Of a stretch of DNA of 13,405 bases, positions 1 through 6,408 are shown one piece after another. The translations under genes and the position numbers were made by a program. The stretch is from positions 1 to 13,405 of the forward strand of contig RFIY01000296.1 of NCBI GenBank assembly GCA_003695505.1, read 5' to 3'. Every line of letters begins with the position of its first letter. The first letter of the stretch is position 1. Under the pieces are notes generated by a model that ran no database searches, was not told where the DNA came from, and worked only from the letters and a program-made list of their open reading frames with translations. This DNA comes from J088 sp003695505 [NCBI: Candidatus Dadabacteria bacterium] (GTDB lineage: Bacteria > J088).

Positions 1-347
1 ATCGCCGCGAGCCCGTGCGCCACCGCCTCGACCGGTGCCCGGTTGCGCATGTCGATCCATTCCATCGCGAGCAGCGCCCGGCCACCATCCTCGATGCAGG
101 CGAGCACCTCAGGCACGACAATGCGATCGCGGTCGGCGCGCGCCAGCATCCGCAGCGCCTCGGCCTCGGCCGAAAAGGCCCCGGCTGCAACGCGTTCGCC
201 CGCCTTGCAAAAGACTCTGCCGCCGTCCCGCAGCCGCCCCTGCCAGGCGTGCCATGTGCCGCCGCCAGCAGGCTGCAGCGAGCCGGAAAGCTGGAGCCCG
301 ACACGCTCCCGAAGCGCCGCTTCGACCCAGCGTTTCAGGTCAGACAC
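1..347 (-). CDS. Fructosamine kinase family protein, N-terminal part (runs off the left edge)
   Basis: This is the first 115 codons of a gene that continues beyond the left edge. The translation matches the N-lobe of the fructosamine/ketosamine-3-kinase family (E. coli YniA type). A GGGTWHAW segment (residues 28-35) takes the place of the family's nucleotide-binding loop. VFCKAGE (45-51) carries the probable ATP-anchoring lysine K48. FSAEAEALRML (58-68) fits the conserved helix, and VPEVLA (78-83) is followed by a hydrophobic hinge strand ending in MEW (95-97). Family members phosphorylate sugar-derived ketoamine adducts on proteins or small amines, a deglycation or metabolite-repair role in the cytoplasm. 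The GTG at 347 is chosen because no ATG lies in frame upstream before the preceding gene's stop, 26 nt away; no good ribosome-binding site is seen. It follows the nitronate monooxygenase gene in the same direction, so co-transcription is likely. The family call is fairly secure, the substrate is not. Confidence 0.8.
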   Translation of the reverse strand, partial: MSDLKRWVEAALRERVGLQLSGSLQPAGGGTWHAWQGRLRDGGRVFCKAGERVAAGAFSAEAEALRMLARADRDRIVVPEVLACIEDGGRALLAMEWIDMRNRAPVEAVAHGLAA

Positions 348-373
348 GCGCCATCGGAAAACGGAAGTCGATG

Positions 374-1276
374 TCAGATTTCCGGCAGGGCTGCAACGGT
401 TTCCCGATACTCTCTTACGATATCCTCAACAATTTCGGCGATCGGCTTGACAGCATCGAACAGACCGACGCCCTGACCCGCGCCCCAGATGTCCTTCCAC
501 TTCTTGGCGCCCTCCTTGACCTCACCTTCGGGCGCCATGCCGGGGACGGTATGCCGAATATAATTGCCGTGAATCCCGGAGACCTTGTCGGTATAAACAA
601 TGTCCTCCGGCGAACATTTGACGACCATTTCCTTGTACTCGTCCGACGCCGCACATTCGGTCGACGCGATGAAGCGGGTGCCGATATAGGCCATCTCTGC
701 GCCGAGCGCCATCACCGATGCGAGCTGACGCCCACCCGTGATACCGCCAGCGGCAATGATCGGCACCTTCAGTTCGCGCCTGAGCCACGGCACGAGCACC
801 TGCTGCGCAATCGTGCCGGCATGGCCGCCCGCCCCCGACGACACGGCGATGATCGCGTCGACGCCTGCATCGACAGCCTTGCGGCCGTGTTTGAGCGAAA
901 TCACGTCGTGGAAGACCAGCAGGTTTTTCTCATGTGCGCGCCGAACGACTTCCGCAGGACCACCGAGGCTGGTGATGATCACCGGCACCTCGAATTCGAG
1001 GCAGGCCTCGATGTCGTGCTGTACGCGGTCCGGCGAAGCCAGCTTGAGCGGAATGTTGATCGCAAACGGCTCCCCATCCAGGTGGCGACGAATCTCTTCG
1101 AGCGCAGCGCGAAAGTCCTCTGGCGTGCGAGCGTTCAGACTGGGCATGGCCCCCATCATTCCGGCCTTCCCGGCCGCGATGATCATGGCCGGATTGGAAA
1201 TGATGAACATCGGCGCGGCGATGATCGGTACGCGCACGCCAAGACGTTGCGCCAGCGGCGGCAATGGTGCTCCCAT
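374..1276 (-). CDS. Nitronate monooxygenase family flavoprotein (2-nitropropane dioxygenase-like)
   Basis: This 300-residue TIM-barrel flavoprotein belongs to the nitronate monooxygenase/2-nitropropane dioxygenase family, which oxidises alkyl nitronates with O2 using FMN. Visible landmarks are the N-terminal PIIAAPMFIISNP strand (residues 17-29), the loop SSGAGGHAG (146-154) with His152 at the position of the class I catalytic histidine, the AAGGIT FMN-phosphate motif (175-180), and YIGTRFIAS (197-205). Length is slightly short for class I enzymes (about 320-350). The ATG at 1276 has a strong AGGAGG at 1283-1288 with a 6-nt spacer, which fixes the start. The fructosamine-kinase-like gene follows after 26 nt. 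Divergent transcription from korA suggests its promoter lies in the 1277-1420 interval. The family also contains enoyl reductases and oxidases of unknown substrate, so the exact reaction is inferred from family only. Confidence 0.88.
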   Translation of the reverse strand: MGAPLPPLAQRLGVRVPIIAAPMFIISNPAMIIAAGKAGMMGAMPSLNARTPEDFRAALEEIRRHLDGEPFAINIPLKLASPDRVQHDIEACLEFEVPVIITSLGGPAEVVRRAHEKNLLVFHDVISLKHGRKAVDAGVDAIIAVSSGAGGHAGTIAQQVLVPWLRRELKVPIIAAGGITGGRQLASVMALGAEMAYIGTRFIASTECAASDEYKEMVVKCSPEDIVYTDKVSGIHGNYIRHTVPGMAPEGEVKEGAKKWKDIWGAGQGVGLFDAVKPIAEIVEDIVREYRETVAALPEI

Positions 1277-1377
1277 GTTGTTCCTCCTGCGTTGTGATTG
1301 CGTCCGGGGGAATTAGCCTCCCGGCGCCCGGTTCTGCAACGTGTTCGCCGATGACCATGGATGGCCAGACGAACGCC

Positions 1378-1415
1378 AATTCGTTTTATTTATGCTACGA
1401 TACAGTTGAGATTTA
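1378..1415. promoter_or_regulatory. AT-rich promoter-like patch in the divergent region
   Basis: This is the only markedly AT-rich stretch between the two divergent genes. On the plus strand TGCTACGAT (1393-1401) resembles an extended -10 element (TGn followed by TACGAT, four of six matches to TATAAT) and would serve the korA operon. No convincing -35 hexamer lies 16-18 nt upstream. On the minus strand the TAAAT-rich run around 1380-1392 could serve the nitronate monooxygenase gene. The assignment is by composition and partial consensus only. Confidence 0.3.
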
Positions 1416-1446
1416 AGCAGCGCGCACGTTTGTTCGTAACCTGATA

Positions 1447-1458
1447 TTCCGGCCGGAA
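1447..1458. promoter_or_regulatory. Perfect 12-bp palindrome TTCCGGCCGGAA
   Basis: A perfect dyad lies about 50 nt downstream of the extended -10-like element and 149 nt before the korA start. Its size and position fit an operator for a homodimeric regulator or part of a leader hairpin, but no regulator gene sits in the window and I recognise no known consensus. In GC-rich DNA such a palindrome can also arise by chance. Confidence 0.2.
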
Positions 1459-1463
1459 CTCTG

Positions 1464-1610
1464 ATGAACATTGTCGGTCAAGTGCAGCGGAGCCTTTTGG
1501 CTTCGATCTCTGAGTGCCGGATCTTCTGCCCGTGCCGCGCCGCGGTATTTTCTCTCGTCCCCCGCAATCATCCAGATCCCGTTCACTCTGTCAGGAGCTT
1601 CCTCTCGTGA
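1464..1610 (+). CDS. Possible 48-codon leader ORF whose stop overlaps the korA start
   Basis: A short frame starts at ATG 1464 with a weak GGAA 5 nt upstream (1455-1458) and ends with TGA at 1608-1610. It shares GTGA (1607-1610) with the korA GTG start, the overlap geometry of translationally coupled genes. The predicted peptide has three closely spaced cysteines (residues 18, 22 and 24, in ECRIFCPC). It matches no family I know, and its third codon positions look less GC-rich than those of neighbouring genes, which argues against a long-conserved protein. It may be a regulatory leader or a chance frame. Confidence 0.2.
   Translation: MNIVGQVQRSLLASISECRIFCPCRAAVFSLVPRNHPDPVHSVRSFLS
1593..1597 (+). 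promoter_or_regulatory. Ribosome-binding site deciding the korA start
   Basis: AGGAG lies 9 nt before GTG 1607 and supports that start over the longer open frame beginning at 1514, which has no comparable site and adds a proline/serine/arginine-rich stretch not expected in the family. Confidence 0.7.
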
Positions 1611-3484
1611 CCGAACCCGCATCGGCGAGCCAGCGCCCCATCAAGCAGCTCAACAAGGTCATCATCCGTTTTGCCGGAGATTCCGGCGATGGTATTCAGG
1701 TGCTGGGCACGCTGTTCAGCACAGAAACGGCGATGGCCGGTACGGATCTGTCGACATTGCCGAACTACCCGGCCGAAATCCGCGCGCCCGCCGGCACGAC
1801 CTACGGCGTGTCCAGTTTTCAGATCCAGTTCGGCAGCACAGAGATTTTCACGCCGGGAGATCACGTCGACACGCTGGTGGCGTTCAATCCGGCCGCGCTC
1901 AAGGTTCATCTTCCCGATCTGAAGCCCGGCGGCATCCTGATCGTCAACACCGGGGCTTTCGACCGCAAGAATCTCGAAAAGGCGGGCTACGAGACCAACC
2001 CGCTCGAAGACGAAGAGCTGAATCTTCGCGACCGCTACCGGTTGCTGACCGTAGACATATCGGGCCAGGTCGCTCGCGCGCTCGAGGACAGCGAGCTCAG
2101 CTTCAAAGAAAAGGAACGCGCGAAGAACTTCTGGGCACTCGGCCTGATTTCGTGGCTGTATCACCGCCCGATCGAACCAACGATTGAGTGGAACAACAAG
2201 AAGTTCGGCAAACGTCCGGCAATCGCAGAAGCCAACGTGACCGCGCTGAAAGCCGGCTACTACTTCGGCGAAACGATTGAAGCCCTGCACGAGACCTATG
2301 ATATTGCACCGGCGTCATTGCCGCCTGGCGAATACAGAGCGATCACCGGCAACGTCGGGCTGTGTTACGGACTGATCGCGGCCGCGCAGAAGGCTGGCAA
2401 ACATCTGCACTACTGCTCCTATCCGATCACGCCGGCCAGCGACATCCTGCACGAGCTGTCAAGACACAAGGCCTTTGGTGTACGGACACTCCAGATGGAG
2501 GACGAAATCGCGGCGATCGGCGCCGCGATCGGAGCATCCTACGCTGGACAACTCGCCGTTACCGGCACATCCGGCCCCGGACTGGCCCTCAAGTCTGAGG
2601 CGCTTGGCCTGGCAGTGATCGCCGAGCTGCCACTCGTCGTCATCGATGTCCAACGCGGCGGCCCGAGCACCGGTCTGCCGACGAAGACCGAACAGGCTGA
2701 TCTGTTGCAGGCGATGTTCGGGCGCAACGGAGAGTCTCCGGTGGTCGTCCTGGCGGCCTCGAGCCCATCGGATGCATATGAATGCGCGTTCGAGGCTGTG
2801 AAGATCGCGATCGAGCACATGGTGCCCGTCGTGCTGCTGTCCGACGCATACATCGCCAACGGCAGCGAACCGTGGCTGATTCCCGACCCCGAAGCGCTGC
2901 CGGAAATTCATGCGCCGCATCCGCCGGCGGTTCGAGACGCCGACGCGGCGTTCCAGCCGTATGCACGCGATGACCGCACGCTGGCGCGCCCATGGGCGGT
3001 GCCCGGCATGCCCGGCTACGAACACCGCATCGGCGGCCTCGAAAAACAGGACGGCACCGGCAACGTCAGTTACGATCCGGACAACCACGAAAAGATGACC
3101 CGGTTGCGTGCCGAGAAGGTCGAACGTGTCGCCAATGACCTGCCGCCAACCGAGATTTTCGGCGACCCCGAGGGGGACGAGCTGGTCATTGGCTGGGGGA
3201 GTACCTTTGGCGCGATCCGCGCCGCCGTTGCAGCCCGACGCGCCGACGGACACAAGATCTCGCACGTTCATCTGCGCTACATCAATCCGTTGCCGAATGA
3301 CCTGGGCGACATCATCGCGCGCTTCAAGAAGGTTCTCGTCCCGGAAATCAACGGCGGACAGCTCTCCATGTTGCTGCGCTCCCGCTACCTCGTAGACATC
3401 CAGGGATTCGACCGGGTACGCGGGATGCCGCTACTGCAGGAAGACATCGAACACGCCATCGAACAATTGCTCGAAGGAAACTGA
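1607..3484 (+). CDS. korA: 2-oxoacid:ferredoxin oxidoreductase, fused gamma-alpha subunit (KorA type)
   Basis: This 625-residue subunit fuses the gamma domain (about residues 18-200, starting FAGDSGDGIQVLG) to the alpha pyrimidine-binding and transketolase-C-like domains. Landmarks are YPITPASDI (272-280), QMEDEIAAIGAAIGASYAG (296-314), TSGPG (321-325) and RGGPSTGLPTKTEQADLLQA (350-369). With KorB it would catalyse the CoA- and ferredoxin-dependent interconversion of a 2-oxoacid (typically 2-oxoglutarate) and its acyl-CoA plus CO2 in the cytoplasm. No ferredoxin-like CxxCxxC domain is present, so the complex is the two-subunit type whose only iron-sulfur cluster sits in the beta subunit. The GTG start is set by AGGAG at 1593-1597. 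korB follows after 2 nt. Substrate preference (2-oxoglutarate versus pyruvate or branched-chain acids) is inferred from similarity to KorA and is not proven by the motifs. Confidence 0.93.
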   Translation: MTEPASASQRPIKQLNKVIIRFAGDSGDGIQVLGTLFSTETAMAGTDLSTLPNYPAEIRAPAGTTYGVSSFQIQFGSTEIFTPGDHVDTLVAFNPAALKVHLPDLKPGGILIVNTGAFDRKNLEKAGYETNPLEDEELNLRDRYRLLTVDISGQVARALEDSELSFKEKERAKNFWALGLISWLYHRPIEPTIEWNNKKFGKRPAIAEANVTALKAGYYFGETIEALHETYDIAPASLPPGEYRAITGNVGLCYGLIAAAQKAGKHLHYCSYPITPASDILHELSRHKAFGVRTLQMEDEIAAIGAAIGASYAGQLAVTGTSGPGLALKSEALGLAVIAELPLVVIDVQRGGPSTGLPTKTEQADLLQAMFGRNGESPVVVLAASSPSDAYECAFEAVKIAIEHMVPVVLLSDAYIANGSEPWLIPDPEALPEIHAPHPPAVRDADAAFQPYARDDRTLARPWAVPGMPGYEHRIGGLEKQDGTGNVSYDPDNHEKMTRLRAEKVERVANDLPPTEIFGDPEGDELVIGWGSTFGAIRAAVAARRADGHKISHVHLRYINPLPNDLGDIIARFKKVLVPEINGGQLSMLLRSRYLVDIQGFDRVRGMPLLQEDIEHAIEQLLEGN

Positions 3485-3486
3485 CC

Positions 3487-4485
3487 ATGGCCGACGCCGC
3501 TGTCAAGCTGACCAAGAAAGATTTCGAGTCCGATCAGGACGTCCGCTGGTGCCCGGGCTGCGGGGATTATGCGATTCTGAGCGCCGTGCAAAAAGCGCTG
3601 CCGGAACTGGGGATTCCCCGCGAACGGCATGTATTCATTGCCGGGATCGGTTGCAGCAGCCGCTTCCCGTATTACATGAACACCTACGGGTTCCACACGA
3701 TTCACGGTCGGGCCCCGACGATCGCCACCGGTGTCAAGGTTGCGAACCCGGAACTGTGCGTCTGGGTGATCAGCGGAGATGGTGACGGCCTCAGCATCGG
3801 TGGCAATCATATGCTTCACGTGCTGCGCCGCAATGTCGATCTCAACATCATCCTGTTCAACAACGAGATCTACGGCCTGACCAAGGGGCAGTACTCGCCG
3901 ACGAGCAAGGTCGGCACCGTAACCAAGAGTTCCCCGTTCGGCTCACAGGACTACCCGGTCAACCCGCTGGCGTTCGCGCTGGGTGCCGGCGCAACGTGGT
4001 ACGGACGCACCATCGACCGTGATATCAAGCACATGACCGGAATGGTTCAAAAGGCACCGCAACATCACGGCACATCGTTGCTGGAAGTTCTGCAGAACTG
4101 CATCGTCTTCAACGACGGCGTGTATGGCGACCTTTACGACGCAAAGACCAAGAAAGACCACATCCTCTATCTCGAAGACGGCCAGCCGATGATCTTCGGA
4201 ACCGAAGATCAGTATGCGCTGGTGCTCGAGAACTACGGACTGAAGGTTGTCGATCGCGACCAGGTCGATGATAGCGACATCGTTGTCCACGACGTCCGGA
4301 ACCGCGAGCTGGCCTTCTTGCTCAGCGAACTCGAGCGACCGGTGCCGGTCGGCGTCATCTATGACCGCGAACGAGCTGTTTACGAAGACCAGGTTCACGA
4401 GCTCGAGCAACAGGTCATCGAAGCCAACGCCCCTGGCGATCTGGCCGCCGTGTTGCGCAGCGGTACGACGTGGACGGTGTCCTGA
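3487..4485 (+). CDS. korB: 2-oxoacid:ferredoxin oxidoreductase, beta subunit (KorB type)
   Basis: This 332-residue subunit binds thiamine diphosphate and the [4Fe-4S] cluster. WCPGCGDYA (21-29) gives Cys22 and Cys25, GIGCSS (53-58) gives Cys56, and Cys205 in LEVLQNC is the likely fourth cluster ligand. The ThDP motif begins GDGDGLSIGGNH (97-108) and closes with FNNEIYGLTKGQYSPTS (124-140). The C-terminal roughly 100 residues are acidic and conserved in length. The ATG at 3487 has AAGGAA at 3474-3479 inside the end of korA and sits 2 nt after its stop, indicating coupled synthesis of the two subunits. The last 16 nt overlap the proposed mutY start. Confidence 0.94.
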   Translation: MADAAVKLTKKDFESDQDVRWCPGCGDYAILSAVQKALPELGIPRERHVFIAGIGCSSRFPYYMNTYGFHTIHGRAPTIATGVKVANPELCVWVISGDGDGLSIGGNHMLHVLRRNVDLNIILFNNEIYGLTKGQYSPTSKVGTVTKSSPFGSQDYPVNPLAFALGAGATWYGRTIDRDIKHMTGMVQKAPQHHGTSLLEVLQNCIVFNDGVYGDLYDAKTKKDHILYLEDGQPMIFGTEDQYALVLENYGLKVVDRDQVDDSDIVVHDVRNRELAFLLSELERPVPVGVIYDRERAVYEDQVHELEQQVIEANAPGDLAAVLRSGTTWTVS

Positions 4486-5516
4486 GCGACGCACTGCTCT
4501 CCTGGTACAGGCAATACGGGCGCGAGCTCCCCTGGCGCAGCGACACGCCAGACCCATGGATCGTGCTGGTCAGTGAGTTCCTGCTGCAGCAGACTCGTGT
4601 CGAGACGATTGCGCCGCGCTTCGACGACATCATTCGTACGATCCCCGATCCAGCGAGCTGCGCCCGGCTCGAAGATTCGGAGCTCGACCGGCTCTGGCAG
4701 GGCCTCGGCTACTATCGCCGCGCCAGAAACCTCAGAGCAGCCGCCCGGCAGATTTGCGAACGGCACGACGGACGCGTACCGGATCAGGCCGACGCACTGG
4801 CTGCCCTGACGGGCATCGGCCCGTATACGACTGGTGCGATCATGGCGATCGCGTTCAATCAGCCCGTCCCGGGCGTCGATGGCAATATCGCACGCGTCTG
4901 GGCGCGCACGAGCGGCACACGGTGCCGCCCCTCCGAAGCCGCGACGCCGGCCCGGCAGTGGCTGGCGAACCTGTTCGAAACCGGCGAACCGCGCCAGATC
5001 ATGCAGGCCGTGATGGATCTCGGCGCGACCATCTGTACGCCGCGTGCACCTCGTTGTGATGCCTGTCCGCTTGCCAGCGATTGCGTGGCGCGCCAGTGGC
5101 CCGATCCGACGGAAACGCCGATCCGACAACAACGAAAACCGACGCCGCACGACGCGATCGTGCACGCCTGGATCACCGACGGCAGGAACTGGTTTCTGGA
5201 GTATCGGCCTCGCGGCCTGCTCGGCGAACGCCCTGCCCCGTTTTGCCTGACGACCCCGACCCCTCCCGACACGCTTCGCTTTGGCCACGGACACGCCCGG
5301 CTGCACGCGACTGGCCCCGCCTTTCGCCATGTATTTACGCACCGGCGCTGGTCCGTCACGCCGGCACTGTATCACTGGAAAGGCCATACGCCGCCGCAGA
5401 GCGGATCAACCACAGTTGTCACCATCGACTTTGAGCAGCTCAACGATCTTGGTCTGCCGCGCGCATTTTCGCGCGCGCTGCCCTGGCTGCTCAAGGAGGC
5501 AGTGGCCCGTGACTGA
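4470..5516 (+). CDS. mutY: Adenine DNA glycosylase MutY
   Basis: MutY removes adenine mispaired with 8-oxoguanine in base excision repair. The 348-residue product has every expected landmark. SEFLLQQTRVETI (35-47) carries catalytic Glu36. The helix-hairpin-helix motif is LTGIGPYTTGAI (113-124). VDGNIARVWAR (136-146) carries the catalytic Asp137. The C-x6-C-x2-C-x5-C cluster loop is at Cys189, 196, 199 and 205, the same spacing as in E. coli MutY. The C-terminal Nudix-like domain that recognises 8-oxoG spans about 220-345 (EYRPRGLLGERPAPF). The start is taken as GTG 4470, which overlaps korB by 16 nt; no strong ribosome-binding site is visible and translation probably depends on korB. Adjacency to xerD (8-nt overlap) rather than to the usual gammaproteobacterial partner genes is unusual. 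Identity is secure, the exact start less so. Confidence 0.95.
   Translation: MDGVLSDALLSWYRQYGRELPWRSDTPDPWIVLVSEFLLQQTRVETIAPRFDDIIRTIPDPASCARLEDSELDRLWQGLGYYRRARNLRAAARQICERHDGRVPDQADALAALTGIGPYTTGAIMAIAFNQPVPGVDGNIARVWARTSGTRCRPSEAATPARQWLANLFETGEPRQIMQAVMDLGATICTPRAPRCDACPLASDCVARQWPDPTETPIRQQRKPTPHDAIVHAWITDGRNWFLEYRPRGLLGERPAPFCLTTPTPPDTLRFGHGHARLHATGPAFRHVFTHRRWSVTPALYHWKGHTPPQSGSTTVVTIDFEQLNDLGLPRAFSRALPWLLKEAVARD
5493..5499 (+). promoter_or_regulatory. Strong ribosome-binding site fixing the xerD start
   Basis: AAGGAGG lies inside the end of mutY, 9 nt before GTG 5509. It supports that start over the longer in-frame opening at 5281, which would place 76 extra residues inside the mutY Nudix region. 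Confidence 0.8.
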
Positions 5517-6408
5517 CGCCACGGATGCGAAAGTGGATGCGTTTTCGTGGTACCTGGAAAGCGAGCGTCGACTCAGTCCCCGAACCGTTGCCGCGTATGC
5601 TTCGGATCTGCGTCAGTACCTGAACTGGTGCGGCGAGAACCGCCACGACCCGTTGCAGTCCACCGCGGTACAGGGCTGGCTCGCCACGTTGACAGACGAC
5701 GGCCACAGCGCACGCAGCCGCGCGCGCAAGCTCAGTTCGCTGCGGATGTGGATCCGATTCCAGCAACTGTCCCAACCGGACCTGATCGATCCGCTCGCTC
5801 GCATCGACGGCCCGAAGCTGCCCCATTCCGTACCGAAAGCCCTGCTGCCGGACGAGGTGGACAGACTGCTGGAAGCACCCGATGTCGATACGCCGCTCGG
5901 CCTGAGGGACAGGACGATGCTCGAATGCCTTTATGCGACCGGCCTGCGCGTCTCCGAACTGGTCGCGCTGCGCCTGCACGACATCGACCGGGAGCAACGT
6001 GTCCTGATCACCGTCGGAAAGGGCCAGAAACAGAGAGCCGTGCCGTTCGGGCGCACCTTCGGCACCTGGTTCGATCGCTATCTGAAACAGGCCCGTCCGC
6101 TGCTGGCCCGCGGCACGCAAACGGACGTGTTGTTCCTGACGGTACGGGCCGGACAGATGACGCGGCAGCAGTTTTTCAACCGGATCCGGCTGCACGCGCG
6201 CCAGGCCGGTCTGCGCAAGACCATTTCGCCCCACGTCCTGCGACACAGTTTCGCGACCCACCTGCTCGAACACGGCGCCGACCTGCGCAGCGTACAACTG
6301 ATGCTCGGCCACGCCGACATCAGCACGACGCAGATTTACACTGAGGTTGCCCGGGAACGGCTGCGCTCACTGATTGCCGAACATCATCCGCTCAGCGGCG
6401 ATGACTGA
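5509..6408 (+). CDS. xerD: Site-specific tyrosine recombinase XerD
   Basis: This 299-residue tyrosine recombinase matches XerD in length and motifs. It acts with XerC at dif to resolve chromosome dimers under FtsK control. The core-binding domain occupies about residues 10-95 (AFSWYLESERRLSPRTVAAY). The catalytic set is Arg147 (ATGLRVSEL), Lys171 (VGKGQKQRAVPFG), His242 and Arg245 (HVLRHSFATHLL), His268 (LGHADISTTQIY) and nucleophile Tyr277, each within two positions of the E. coli XerD numbering. The tail GADLRSVQLMLGHADIS and the terminal EHHP favour XerD over XerC or an integron or phage integrase, and no attachment site or cargo is present. The GTG start shares GTGACTGA with the mutY stop. 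The next gene overlaps its end by the same 8-nt geometry. Confidence 0.93.
   Translation: MTDATDAKVDAFSWYLESERRLSPRTVAAYASDLRQYLNWCGENRHDPLQSTAVQGWLATLTDDGHSARSRARKLSSLRMWIRFQQLSQPDLIDPLARIDGPKLPHSVPKALLPDEVDRLLEAPDVDTPLGLRDRTMLECLYATGLRVSELVALRLHDIDREQRVLITVGKGQKQRAVPFGRTFGTWFDRYLKQARPLLARGTQTDVLFLTVRAGQMTRQQFFNRIRLHARQAGLRKTISPHVLRHSFATHLLEHGADLRSVQLMLGHADISTTQIYTEVARERLRSLIAEHHPLSGDD

Larger units (their letters stand above)
1277..1606. other. Divergent intergenic region between the nitronate monooxygenase gene and korA
   Basis: This 330-nt gap separates two divergent genes and must hold both promoters. It contains the AGGAGG of the leftward gene (1283-1288), an AT-rich patch (about 1378-1415), a perfect palindrome (1447-1458), a possible 48-codon ORF (1464-1610) and the korA ribosome-binding site (1593-1597). 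I see no tRNA, riboswitch consensus or strong terminator in it. The open frame that extends korA upstream to 1514 has no ribosome-binding site and no family similarity, so I treat that part as untranslated or leader sequence. Confidence 0.7.

Noticed and set aside
35-1297. 420-codon plus-strand open frame
   Set aside because: It lies antisense to the nitronate monooxygenase and kinase genes, has an Arg/Pro/His-rich composition typical of GC-rich shadow frames, and shows no family motif.
1530-1555. GC-rich dyad followed by TATTTT upstream of korA, as a possible attenuator
   Set aside because: The CCGCG/CGCGG arms leave a loop of about one base, so only a 3-bp stem is sterically possible; too weak to call.
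4395-5387. 330-codon minus-strand open frame
   Set aside because: It is antisense to korB and mutY, both confirmed by active-site residues, and has Arg-rich shadow composition.
5509-6408. Tyrosine recombinase as evidence of a mobile element or integron
   Set aside because: Length and C-terminal motifs match housekeeping XerD. No attachment repeats, cassettes or phage genes flank it, and it is locked into an operon by overlaps.
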